NCBI RefSeq assembly: GCF_000275845.1
Contig: NW_006766889.1
Coordinates: 319,059 to 383,058, forward strand
From: Dichomitus squalens LYAD-421 SS1
Lineage: Eukaryota > Basidiomycota > Agaricomycetes > Polyporales > Polyporaceae
Direction of reading: 5' to 3'
Length of the DNA: 64,000 nt
Shown one piece after another: positions 39,043 through 50,400 of the stretch. Position 1 is the first letter of the stretch. The number at the start of each line of letters is the position of its first letter. A program made the position numbers and the translations under genes. The notes below the pieces were generated by a model. It was not told where the DNA came from, did no database searches, and saw nothing but the letters and a program-made list of their open reading frames with translations.

Positions 39043-40109
39043 TTAGAGCCGGCGAATGGTCAATATGGCGACAAGACCATCCTGCTCGATGCCATGATTG
39101 ACACCTGTGTGGTGAGCGTCAGTGAACATGACCAGGGAGTCTCGTCTAGGTTAGGGAAGCCGATGCTGCACTCACCTCGCGTTCCGCGCTCAAGCAAGCC
39201 GTCTTGCCACTGCACTTCCGCCTTCCACCACATCCCATGCCAATGGCTGCCTTGCGCAGCGAGGTCGACGATGTAGTTCCGCCCGCGGTTGTAACCATCC
39301 TCGACGATCATATGGTTCTTGGACGAGTCCATCTCCTGGGACGCCCTGTCAATGTCGACGAGGGTGACGCAGTCAGAATGAACAGTCAAGGGTACAAACA
39401 CATTCAGTCACGTACCCAAGGAACCACGCTCCACTATTAGCCTCACTGCCGTTCTGTCGCCATGCACGGAAGTGATGGCCGCCTACAGCCGACTCCCAGC
39501 AGGTACCCATGATGGGGAAGTAGTGCTGCCGACCGAGGAACTGCTCCGACTTGCGACCAAGGCCGTCGCCGAGGTCCGCCTCGTGTATATGTCCGTAATG
39601 CAGTCCAAGACACTCCCTGTTGAAGCCGATTGATCTGATAGGGAAGGTCAGGGTGGTGGGCGACGGTGAACGGCCCCTACCTTTTCAGGTGAAGAAGAGG
39701 GACGTACTTGATGTAGGTCTGCATCCCGGCCTCGGTGAGGATGAACGGATCGGACTCTGCCGATATAATAATATTGAGCGGTTCTCCAAGCGTCTTGGTG
39801 GTATACTGCGAAGAGCAAGAACATGGTTCATAAGCACCATACAGAAAAGCGATCGAGTCGAGCTGAACGTACATCAAGGAACTGTCCTCCATTCAGCCGG
39901 GGGTCCACCCATCCGACCGTGTTCCTCACAGGCGGCATCTCTCCATTCTCATACTTCCGATCGCCCTTCGGTGGAAGTAGCGGGGTTTGGCCATCGGCAT
40001 CGACAAGCTGCCTCGGAATCGGGACAGATAGCGCGTAGATTCTGCCAAGAAGCAGCGAGAGCACCCCCAGCGCAAAAAGAGGGTGGATCTGAATCGCGGA
40101 GACGTGCAT
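39043..40109 (-). CDS. Membrane-anchored conserved hypothetical protein, LssY_C-like
   Basis: I do not know a function for this gene. Five exons join cleanly. Exon 1 starts MHVSAIQIHPLFALGVLS, with one hydrophobic N-terminal segment (signal anchor), then PPVRNTVGWVDPRLNGGQFLD. Exon 2 reads YTTKTLGEPLNIIISAESD and PFILTEAGMQTYIK. Exon 3 reads SIGFNRECLGLHYGHIHEAD, later GTCWESAVGGHHFRAWRQNG and WFLG. Exon 4 reads ASQEMDSSKNHMIVEDGYN and WHGMWWKAEVQWQDGLLERG. Exon 5 reads GIEQDGLVAILTIRRL, with the stop at 39,043-39,045. The protein is about 260 residues. The order EPLN...GF...GHHFRAWR...WFLGA resembles the LssY C-terminal domain of bacterial membrane proteins (PIN...HHVRFW...W.GAA), but this is recalled pattern similarity only. 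The exon junctions support a real, expressed gene. Confidence 0.75.
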
Positions 40110-41094
40110 GGAGGCCGTGGGCGTGTACGTTAGGCTTGGGTCGTCACGGTACCAATCCTGAATCCAGGCCCTGTCTCAGAGCGACTCGCGGCTCGCGGTC
40201 CGTCCTAAATCCCCCGCAGTACGGAGCGGCACTACCAGTGTTCCCTTTCCGCAAGATCCGAGTCAAGCGCCGGCGAAGATGTGTGGCTAGACACTCTCGA
40301 ATGGGGATGAGGACGAGGGGGAAGGTGGGGGGAGAAGATAAGGAGCTGCAGGTTGTTACATCGGTGAGCGCGGAGGTCATGGTGAGGCCTCCGCAGGTGT
40401 GACGACCGCCTGGCGCCCCGTGCGCTCCAAATCCGGCAGTGTTTGGCGTTTCGTCGTCGCCTCTCGGCCCCTGCCACGCCTTTCCTCGCCCTCACATGCA
40501 CGTCTTCCCTTCTATCGCACACATCGATCTCTTCTTTAAGGCACAATACACTCGTAGCAATCTTCAGAGCAGAAGAAAAGCACTCAGAAGTCGTATCGTT
40601 TTCTTAGCTCTCGGAGCGCCCAGCCAATACATCCGGTACGGTGGTACCCACATTGTCCACAGCGCCACCGGAGGCGATGATCATCTACGAGTGACGTCCG
40701 GTTTCACGCCGTACGTGCGCCATTTCTGCCACCAAGAACGAGTTAGACGCGAATGAGACGATCAAGCTAGCCAATCCTATTGGTAGAGTCCACCTGCTCG
40801 GTGCCAACTTGACGGTCGCTACGAGTAAAGTGACGTTGCCATCTTGACCTATTGGTATTCTGACGTGCGCAGCTCGAGAGACAGGTCCGGATATCTCTAC
40901 AGGGCGTGACTGTCCATCAAGCGTTCGGCCGAGCTCGAGAAGAAGACGGCATGGATTGCTGCCCCTCGCGTTCAGGCGTCAAGTGAGCAGATCCGAAAGA
41001 TACAGGACAAGACTTATTGACTTAGGAAAGAGAGCGATGGGTAGGGGACACTCGAGGGATTACAAAACCAAACATCCCGGGCCCTGAAAAGTCT
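40110..41094. other. Intergenic, about 1 kb
   Basis: Promoter side of the LssY-like gene and 3' flank of the P450. The only curious stretch is a plus-strand open segment at about 40,730-40,850 (reading ATKNELDANETIKLANPIG). It has no start codon or partner exon that I can defend, so I leave it unannotated. Confidence 0.35.
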
Positions 41095-43186
41095 TCATTG
41101 ATACGCCCTATTCTGCTGCTGTAGCTCAGCAGCAAAGGTGCATATGAGCGCCTCAGCACTCGCAGACCGAGGCTTGACTGTGCACCTGACATCCTCCAGA
41201 TACCTGTGCGAGCGAGGTCAGGGGCCCGTTCTACATTGAGTTTCCCTTGCATTCACTTACGATACGAGGCCAGACTTCCCGCGAGGTCGGATGTGTATGG
41301 GTTGACCGTGCTCGTCTAGTGGCGGTGTGATATTGTAGGTGTGCAGGACGCACGAGATGTAGGTGAACAGCATGTTTTCTGCAAGGTGTCGCCCAGGGCA
41401 AATACTGTCATCAAAATGCTACGCGTTAGTGCTCTGTTTCTTGGCACTAGACGAAAGACAAGCTGTACCGTCGACCGAACCCGAAGGCGACGGTTGAAGG
41501 GTCTCTGACTGCGGTATTAAGCTTGCCATCGTTCAAGAAGCGTTCCGGTACGAAGTCATCTGGCTGTGGATACGCCTTCGAGTCATGCAAGATAGACCTA
41601 TAGTCTGTTCAGCATCTGTTGCCACGACTAGCCTCATCCTTATCCCGGCATACCATATGTTGACTAGGACTACGCTGCCCTTAGGGATGAAGTAGCCTGA
41701 ATACTCGTCGTCATGGGAGCTCACATGGGGTATACCCAGAGGGGCGGGATGATGCCAGCGTAAGGCTTCTTTGACCACCGCGTTGACGTAGGGCAGCTGA
41801 TCTAGGTCCTTAAGCTCGGGAAGACGTCCAGGCCCAACGACGGTATCCAACTCGGCCTGAGCTTTCCTCTGTACGTCTGGGTAAAGGGACATTGCCAGGA
41901 AGAAGCCACACAGGGTAGCGAAGGTCTACTCCAGAAGGTCAGAGTACTGGGGGTCAGGACTGTCATTGCGCCTGACTTACCGTCTCAGCAGCAGCTGCAA
42001 GTAGGAAGCGTCAGAGAAACGCAAGACATCTCAACGATATTTTCTCACCTGAGTAGATGGAAGCAGTGACGTCCAATGCCACGGCTTCCTCCTCAGCCGC
42101 CGATTCAACAGTCAACTGAGACAGCGCCTCACGCATCTCAGCGGCGATATTATTCGCATCGTACGCTACTTCCTGTACAAGGCATCTCTGCGAGTGAAGT
42201 CGGTATACGGAGGATGTCGTAGCACTCACCAGTCTATCCTGCTTCGTGTCATTCCAAGGTACAAGTCGCAACTGGCGAACCGTTTCACGGCAGCGCTCCA
42301 GAGTACGCAGGAATGAGGTACCAGGCACCCACGTAGGCAGTCGCGCGAGTACGGGCAGGAACTCGAGAATAGACGTACCCGGAAGGAGGTATTCTGCCGT
42401 AGCACTCCCTTCTTCTACAAGAGCGACATACTTGTCATCCTTCTCTGCAACTTGTATCCCGTAGGTCATCCCGATGACAATAGCTCCCAAGGTGCTGGGT
42501 ACGAGACAGGAACATCATCAATGAGCTCAAAAGCCAGACCGCCGCACTTAGCTCACTAGCGTATATCTTCGGAGGGCTCTGGCTTGTCCTGGAGAAGCCT
42601 TGAGAGCAGCATAGCGGCGCCTCTCCTTACGTGAGGGTCATGCTTGGCTACCGCGCCGGTATCGAACTGTTGCCAAAATGCTCGCCGGTAACGGCGCCAT
42701 TGCGGTCCGTAGGGGAAGAACCCGAAATTCCAGTCCCATCCTACACTGTGTGATATTCGTAAGTCATATAAGAGCATGCTTCCAAAGATGATGAACGTAC
42801 AGCGCGACCATGTGAGACTCGGGCCTAGACGAGTAATTCAACGAGCGCTTCTCAAGAAGTTCGACGGCGATATCAGTATCATCCACGATGATGAGTGTCT
42901 GACCGAACGCCGCCAGTGACAGAATCTTGCCTGGTGTAGGTTAAGCGACTCCGTTACTTCGAAGGAAGGTTTCGTAGCAATGACACATACCATATTTTCT
43001 GCTGAGGTCTCGATAAGCTACCCACGGCGAAATCTTTGGGATATCCAAGAGATTGCCGACAAGGGGAAGACGGGGAGGACCAGGAGGCAAGGGGCCTTGA
43101 CGGAGAGTTGACCTCCAGAGTACAACCAGAAGGACGGCCAGGGAAACGAGACCCAGAGACGCAGACAGACTGAACGAGAAAGTCAT
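41095..43186 (-). CDS. Cytochrome P450 monooxygenase
   Basis: Membrane-anchored haem monooxygenase; substrate unknown. The style is that of the basidiomycete P450s often labelled O-methylsterigmatocystin oxidoreductase-like. The start at 43,186 gives MTFSFSLSASLGLVSLAVLL (anchor), then the hinge GPLPPGPPRLPLVGNLLDIP. The C-helix is WRRYRRAFWQQF. The I-helix motif is AAAETT, with Ala in place of the usual Gly, and is built around a 14-base microexon at 41,981-41,994. The K-helix ExxR region is KEALRWHHPAP. The haem loop reads FGFGRRICPGRHLAEN, with the Cys codon at 41,398-41,400, split by an intron inside the second Arg codon. The frame appears to stop at 41,257, but a GTAAGT donor there (intron 41,260-41,186) leads to a last exon coding CTVKPRSASAEALICTF, a typical P450 end. 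About nine exons; complete. Confidence 0.9.
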
Positions 43187-45944
43187 GGTAGTGTTACCTG
43201 GTGTGGTCAGGCGCGGAGACAGACTGAATGTGTGGGCGGGGAGTTAGATGGTGTGTCCGCTGCCACTTGATTTACTGGCGTGGTATTCATACGAAGCTGC
43301 GCCCTGACGTAAGGAGAGAACATAATCATTGTCCCACACCCCACATATGACCTTACGGCGGGGGAAGGGGACAAAATATGTTGTCGAACCCCGAATATGG
43401 TATCTTCTATTGCTGTAATGCCCTAGGAGCTGTCACGCTTCCGAGGAAGCTTCAAAGTAGGCCGTATACCCAATCCGGCTCCATAGGCGGTGTCAGGTCA
43501 ACATGATGGGTCGCCAAAGTCTTCCGAGGAGACACTTCTCTCACTTCATTGCAGACCTGATATGTCCAAGTGCTGATGTCTCCACTTGGAAAGTCACGAA
43601 TGAATGTGGGTGGACAGAAGGAAGACATCTGAGGATGAACGTACCGCCTTATGTCCAAATTGAAGCACTAAAACTTCGAACTCTAAGCTTGGAGGACAGG
43701 CGTGCGTTGTGTAATAGCCTGACACCCGACGCTACATAATGCCGGCAACGAATAGCGCCAAACGGCGGCCACAGAAGTGCAGCCCTGAGAATGGGTCAGG
43801 GAGATGAAACAACGAGGGAGTGCAAGGCTTACATTTGGTCCGTTTTCATTCACCGTCCCGCGGCGTCCAAAATTGAACCCATAAGCATCCTTGTGCCCTT
43901 TCCAGATCCCGGTATGGCGACTTTGGATCAGATGAAGGGCGGATTGAGGGCGAATGCTAGACCGAGGTCAGCGCTTGGGGGACATGTTTCGCGCAAAGCA
44001 ACGTCGGCGCTTCTCAACCGTGTCCGCGCGCGATCCACGCGGATACACTTTAGGTTTGGAAACCGGGGAATGCCTTGCAGGACCGAACAAGACTGTCGAG
44101 TGGGTTAAGCGAGCACGTCTCAAAAATTATCCGATCCGGTCGCTCAAAGGTACTTAGCTGAGCCAGCACCGTGCTCTCAGTCGGACACCTTCTTGTGACC
44201 TCAAACTTTCGGCATTCACGGAACAAGGCTTGATCTGGCACCTACACCCTATGAGTGTCTGCACGTTATCAGCGCTCGAGTTGTAGTGGTATCTGCTACT
44301 TACACATACAACGAAGTGCATGTCGACGTAATGCTGGTGGGTGTGGCGGCCAAAATGTACAGCGCGACAGTCGTTGCTTTCAACTATAATCCTGCACGCA
44401 ATGAGCTCAGGAGATAGTCCTGTCGATGATGGACGGTCGTCGAGTGGATTTAGTTGCACAATATTGTGCTTGCCCAGTGATCGAAGTAAGCATCTGGCGG
44501 CACAAAACGTTGCATTAGATCTACACGTGGGCTCAGAGATCGTCTCTTGTACTGAAGGGGACATTCTTAGCCCTCCGAGTGGAGGCTAGGCTCTTCGCCG
44601 GACCGTGACATGCGGATCGATGTTGTATGCGTTTGAAAGACATCCTGATCCGATAATATGGGGAGATGGAAGAGATATCGTGCAAATCATAGCTTCTACA
44701 CAAGGAAAGAGAGTTGACGGAGTGTAGGAAGGGTCCGTGCTTCTCGATGTGTACCGTTGTAGGTGTCAACGAAAGTCACAGGCGCTTGCTAAAGACTGAA
44801 GTTCGGTTGTTGAAGCATTTACGTCAAACGACATAGACTGTCTTCCGCTCGACACCCTGCCAGAGCAACTTCGACGCCTGCTCCCTCCGATGGAGATGCG
44901 ATATGATGGATGGAACCCTGACTTGGCGTAGCCGACCTCCACCATCATGCGACCAGCTGGAGTGTCACTTTAGCCTTATTTGGCTACTCTTGTCGGCGGA
45001 ACGTCCAAAGCAGGCGGCTGAGATTCGCGAGTGGGACTCCGAAAATTCGGTTCCTCAGTGTTTTCTTGTATCTGAGACATGGAGTATGTTTCCCTTCTCA
45101 TTCCTGACATAATTCCTTGCGAATCTTCCGCTCTTGCTCGACCGGCACTGATGTGATGTTCGTAAAAGGTTAGATATCGCAGCAAATGGGAGACACCGGC
45201 GGCGTGCTGCAGGCAGAATATATTTTCTTGTCCTCCGACCGGTTGCAAATGCTGCTCACACGGATGAGTCCTGCAACGGACGTTCAACAAATGGCGTTGG
45301 AGATACCACATAAACCCGAGGTGGCTGGATATATGCGCTCTGTACGTCCACGATTGGCCCTCTTTCCCCGGACTCTCCTCCCAACGCACTCTGCCTCTCC
45401 GGGAACACAAAGGAAATCACAACCCTTAATAGTCTTTGGACACTCTGCCACCAGCCTCGTCATCCTCATGCCGCGGAGCTTGCCGTGCCACTCCGAAGTA
45501 ACCCGTGCAGGCTCAATCGAGAATGTATTTCCATTTACTCTCGAGCGATGAATTGAGGCAAGGCTAAGCACAAAGAAACCTTGGTGAGGAGTTTCCTCGC
45601 CATCATGGTTGCGTTCTGTCTGTGCAGGAGGACAAAGAGATTGAGTGGTTTAAAACTTGGTGAGTCCTCCACAGATATGTCCCTCCAAACGTCGAGTACT
45701 CTCGCTTGGTGCGCAATCCCCCCCTCTAAGTTGTCGATTCATTTGCATCGGGTTTCCCATGCACTCCCACTCGTCTTCAGTCTTCCAATCTTGCTCAGGG
45801 TCCCTCATGGGGTCACGCACCACGCCATACAGCGCCTACAACCTACGTGCTACCGACGAGGTGGGAAGTACGGTGCTGCAGCCCTCGCCCTCCCATATGA
45901 AAACCCCCACTCCCCTTCACTCCTGGCCCTTCTCACTATGCACC
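43187..45944. other. Gene-poor stretch, 2.8 kb
   Basis: Between the divergent P450 and zinc-finger genes. The longest frames are 43,452-43,658 minus (68 codons, containing DISTWTYQVCNEVREVS), 44,154-44,564 minus (136 codons) and 45,284-45,571 minus (95 codons). None has a motif I recognise or a convincing exon chain. They may be decayed genes or chance frames. I found no terminal repeats here. Confidence 0.35.
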
Positions 45945-46925
45945 ATGGCCTCATCTGGTATTCCTACGGCGCAAGTCTCCCCGACCCCTTCTTCCGTCAC
46001 TCAACACTCTGGGACAAGATATGTACACAGAGGGCCGGCTCCCTTGTTCGTCTCCCTCGACGCTCATGTCTGCGCGTGTTGGCTGACCGTTTATGTCTGT
46101 AGAGCTGACAGCATGTCTGAAGCCGCCGTCGACCTAGGCTTGTTCTTCGGGGACGCCTCCTTGGCTCTGGAGATGCTAAACGACCCTAGTATACGGGACA
46201 GGATCCCGGAATTTACGGCGGAGATCCTGCCAGCACTTTGCTCTGTGGGCCAAGGATTCCACCCCTTCGGTACAGCGTACGCGGTGTCGTTTGGTCAACA
46301 TCCCGATGATTCCACCCAGGCTGCTGCGGTGCCTGCCCATTTCCCCTCCGTATCAGCTCCTTCTCCGTTTTCGCCTTCTCCGACGCCGTTAAGGGCGTCG
46401 TCAGCATCGAGCTGCAGCCTCACGACAACGGCCTTCCCATCCCCATCCTCCTCTCCCGACCCCTTAGCTCACGAGCTAGCAAACCACGGCGGGTACCCCT
46501 CCCGTCGAGAGGCTGCACCTAGATTGAAGCAGATCTTCCGGCAGTGGCCTTACCTCGTATACGGTCGAAACCACGCGAAGCCTGGGAAGAAGCGGTGCCG
46601 CTTCTGTAAGAGGACCACCTCTCGCATCCAGGAGCTCAAGCGCCACGAGATCGGGCACTTCACCGTGTACCTCAAGCGGAAGTACGGCGATGCCCTCTGG
46701 GCTTGTGTGGGGGTTCCCGCAGACTCGCCGGACGCGCACACCGTCCCGGGGGGCGCGCGCGAGTTCAGTTATCGTGGCTGGGTGATGAGGGGCGGTTGTG
46801 GCAAGCAGTTCTCGCGAAAGGACACGTTCCTGAGCCATCTGAAGAAATGCAATCGCGCAGTCGGAGACGCGAATGCTCCTATATTCTTGGGCAATTGCAT
46901 ACCCGAGATGAGGTCCGTCCATTAG
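45945..46925 (+). CDS. C2H2-type zinc-finger protein, putative DNA-binding
   Basis: The C-terminal half carries a classical C2H2 finger, CRFCKRTTSRIQELKRHEIGH (C-x2-C-x12-H-x3-H). A second, degenerate finger follows, GCGKQFSRKDTFLSHLKKC (Cys in place of the last His). The arrangement suggests a fungal regulator that binds DNA in the nucleus. The N-terminal part (SEAAVDLGLFFGDASLALEML) is followed by a long Ser/Pro-rich spacer. The ATG at 45,945 has a strong context (caccATGGcc). The inner ATG at 46,113 is in frame and also possible. A 66-base stretch (46,046-46,111) with GT...AG ends is a multiple of three, so spliced and unspliced forms would both stay in frame. Ends CIPEMRSVH. Target genes unknown. 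Confidence 0.7.
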   Translation: MASSGIPTAQVSPTPSSVTQHSGTRYVHRGPAPLFVSLDAHVCACWLTVYVCRADSMSEAAVDLGLFFGDASLALEMLNDPSIRDRIPEFTAEILPALCSVGQGFHPFGTAYAVSFGQHPDDSTQAAAVPAHFPSVSAPSPFSPSPTPLRASSASSCSLTTTAFPSPSSSPDPLAHELANHGGYPSRREAAPRLKQIFRQWPYLVYGRNHAKPGKKRCRFCKRTTSRIQELKRHEIGHFTVYLKRKYGDALWACVGVPADSPDAHTVPGGAREFSYRGWVMRGGCGKQFSRKDTFLSHLKKCNRAVGDANAPIFLGNCIPEMRSVH

Positions 46926-47178
46926 AATCTGAAGGGGTGACGTTGTGATTCAGCCGATGGAGGGTCCAAATCGTCCTGCATACCATCAGTACCAATGTAT
47001 ATTCTCCGAATCCAGTGTCCGTGCAGCGTGCTTGTAGTGTTCCCGAAGACGACATGGTACAGCCAATAGTAAGCACCAAGTATCTGTACCTGTACCTGTC
47101 CTAGGACTTTCTTATGATACTGGCCACTACTTTCAGTCTGTCGCAGGTGTTTGTGCAAGCCCAGGCGTCGTTCTGCTA
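46926..47178. other. 3' flank of the zinc-finger gene, up to the transposon insertion site
   Basis: Short non-coding stretch that ends in the TA dinucleotide (47,177-47,178) used as the target of the adjacent transposon. No other feature is seen. Confidence 0.5.
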
Positions 47179-47215
47179 TGGTGCAGTTCAATTAGTGGCA
47201 TCCACTTTTGTACGC
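47179..47215 (+). repeat. Left terminal inverted repeat of the transposon
   Basis: 37 bases identical to the reverse complement of 50,985-51,021. The TA just outside is the presumed target duplication. Terminal sequence TGGTGCAGTTC. Confidence 0.88.
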
Positions 47216-47415
47216 TCTTAAGCGCCGCCTTACAAGTCACTTAGATTGTTATGAAACCCTCCCATAATCTGTCAATTGTAAGGATTTGAATAGAGGGACT
47301 GATCCCTAAACGCGATTTTCGATCGGGTCAAAACTGGCAAAGTTGACCTCATTAGTAAGGCCGCAGCACGTGACACGGGCGTTTATTTACTAAAGAGATA
47401 ATATTACATAATGCT

Positions 47416-50400
47416 ACGTGGCGTCCATCGCCTGTGCCAGCTGCTCCGGGATACGGCGGTGGGACTTATACCTGCGCGAACTGAATTCCTTCACTTTCTG
47501 CTGTGCCTCCCGCGCTCCGAGGCCCTCAGCATATGCGTCAACAAACCTCCAAGCCCGATGCTCCCATTTTCGGATCAGCTCAACTGACACTGACCGAAGT
47601 GCCTTCGGCATGTTCTCCCGGAGAGTCTCGAAAGTATAATCGCAGTGCTCTCGAAGCCAGTTCTTCACCGCACCCCAAAAGTACTCGATGAAATTGATCT
47701 CGCAGTGGAATTTTGGCAAGAATATGCAGATATGACCTATCAACATCTCAGATTGAGTTTACCCATTACAGCCAATCCACTGACCTTCACTCTCAATGAT
47801 CTCTTGTACCCGTGACTTCTGAGCTTCGAAATCAGGTTGTCGCTCGAGAATACGTGTTGCACAGCATTCCACAGCATCTTCCGCACAGCTCCCCTTGCAC
47901 TTCATAAGAAGCCCTGTACGCCATAGCCCACGTTCCGTTAGAACAGCCTTCATCCCCTTGGGCTGGTTGGGGTGCGATGGATGATCGGAGGGGAAATTCA
48001 TCGGCTGTGTCACTTTCTCACCGTCCCGTAAGTACCATCCGTCACGCATGTGAGGCTGCGCTCCTCCCGGGTTAAGGTTCATCTTGGAGGCTCGCAAAGC
48101 ATCGGGTGCATATACTGAGTGGCCCTGTGAGTTGTCGACAAGTATGCATGCAATGTACCCATCTCCGTGTGCCTTCTTAAATGCGGGGAAGAACTTCTCT
48201 GTCAACTGTGACAATAACTGCATAAGTTTGATTCATATACAGAAATAGCAATGATATGTACCTGCTTGCAGAAAAGCTCACCGTTCCAGAATCCTTCGTG
48301 ATTCTTGCCGTATTCCAGGGTAACACTGGCTTCGAGCAACCACCCGACAGTTGAGCAAATGAAATCACTTTGGTGCAACCCCCGCCCAGGACCCTTCTTC
48401 TTGAGCGGAGACTCTCCGTTGAGCAGCCAGCTCCACCGCTTCCCGTCATGCGCCTGAGCCACCATCTCATCATGCGCAACAAGCACAAGACGAGGACGGA
48501 CGAGGATACCATTCAACTGGAGATCAGGATGTTCTTCAGTATCCACAGCACCAACCTTGTATCGGACAAGGCGATATCGAATGGCTTGCATTGCCGGGAT
48601 GAAGCGCTCATTACGATCCTTTACGACGTCGGGTCGCTCGTGGCCATCGTAATAAACGGCTTTCCGGTGCTCGGACCAGGTGAAGCCCTCACTGATAAGC
48701 AGGCGGCGCATTGTTGAGCGGGACAGTCCGAGGCGACCAGGTTTGAGATGGTACTGGGGGAGAATTACGGTCGTAACAAAATCCTTGAGCCCATTGGGCA
48801 TTTCTTCTGATTCGAGAACGCGACGATACTCGAGGGCTTCCGCTGCATTGAGCTCGTTATTGAATAATTTTTTGAGCCTTACGGGGTCCTGACTCCATTT
48901 CTCAGAGCGAAGGTAAGCGCGCACTGCAGCGCGCACCGTGGGATGGCCGAGAACCGACAAAACCTTCGCATGCCGCCCACGCTGGGACTCTGGCAGCGTC
49001 CTCGTCTTCACCCACGCCTGGGTCCACCTGCGGACAAGTCGCGCCCCCCACTTCCCGGAGAAGAGGTTGGCTCGTGCTGCCACCTCGGACGCCGCCATCA
49101 TCCCCTGCCCTTCTCGGTCCATCAAGTAGAGGCAGGCCTGAATCGCCCGCGCCCGGTACGACTGCAAGCCGTTAACCCCCCCCACAAGGACGGTCTTCTG
49201 GGAGTTCAAGAGCCTCCTCATGTCGGCGAGGGCTTCCCGACGAGCCTCTCGAGCCGCGTCTCGGACCAGCTGGCGGGCCTTGTGCACAGGTACGTCGTGT
49301 TTTTTGGGGGGAGTGTGGCGGGGTTGGGTGTTAAGGGCGCGGGGTGGTTCTGGGATGGGATTGGGGCCAGGTAGGATGGGGATGGGACAGCTGGGATGGT
49401 CGAGGGGGTTGTAACAAGGGGATGGGATGGGGAGGGGACAGGGAGGGCGGGCATGGGGAGGAATGAGACAACGGCTTCAGGTACGCTCTCGTTTTCGTAC
49501 CACTCGTCTTGTTCTTGTCGCGTACCATCGGAGAGTGCATCTTCCACATCTTCTGACATGTCAGACAGGAAGTCTGCGAGTTCCAGGTCGCCGCTCTTGA
49601 CGCGCCCTCTGCCGTCTTCTCCGCCGCGCTCAACAGCGTCGAGAGGATCCAGACGGAGCTCAACGCGATCCAATTCGCCGTCTTCTCCGCCGCGCTCTAC
49701 AGTGTCGCGATGGCGCAGACGGAGCTCATTGCCACCATCTTCTTCGCCGCGCTCAACAGCGTGGAGCCCAGGGTCTGCATGCTCCCCGGCACCGGCAAGC
49801 GAGGGGTGTCGGACATCACGAAGAACCTGTTCGTGGTCCAGACGGACGCGCTTCGGGTTGTCGGGGGCTTCAACGAGCTCGTCGCGAACTCGTCGCGCGG
49901 ACATGCGGTTGAGGAACGCGGCGTCGGACTCGTGCCTCGCCACTGCAATCGCCTGCGCAACGGCCTCTCGTGCACCAGCGGGCAAGGTCTCCGGCCGCAG
50001 GTCGTCTTCAGGTGGGACAAATGTCCACCCCTTGCCTGCAACACGAGCAACCTTCGACGGGATCTGCAGCCGCGCAAAGTCGGCATCGCTGCCTTGACGA
50101 GCGGTCGCGCCAGCGAGGCGGGCTTGCTCGTTTGCGGTGAGTGCTGGCCCTTCCAAACTTTTGGCTTTCTCTGGCTTAAAAAAAGCCCGGAATCGTTCCG
50201 CTTCAACGCTGTCAAATATATTGATGAGTGTTTCTGTTTTATCTCAAGGAAGATGCTTTACTTACGAATTGCGAATTATAGCGTCTGACATTTCCTTCGA
50301 TTGCTCGTTCTGGCGGTGTTTTCGGACAGTACGCGCAGCTCCGCCGGTACGAACCCCCCTGAGCTCGCTCTCCGCTCGTGCCCACTGCAGTCTGCTCTTC

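Noticed and set aside
40439..40756. 105-codon plus frame upstream of the LssY-like gene
   Set aside because: No ATG start, no motif, and it overlaps the promoter region.
32577..43186. MFS transporters plus P450 as a secondary-metabolite cluster
   Set aside because: No synthase, terpene cyclase or other core biosynthetic gene is present in the window.
45657..45944. Longer zinc-finger frame starting at 45,657
   Set aside because: The codon there is TTG, not ATG; the first ATG in a strong context is at 45,945.
49396..50288. Plus-strand frames of 192-233 codons inside the transposon
   Set aside because: Antisense to the transposase spacer; they follow its repeats and have no motif of their own.
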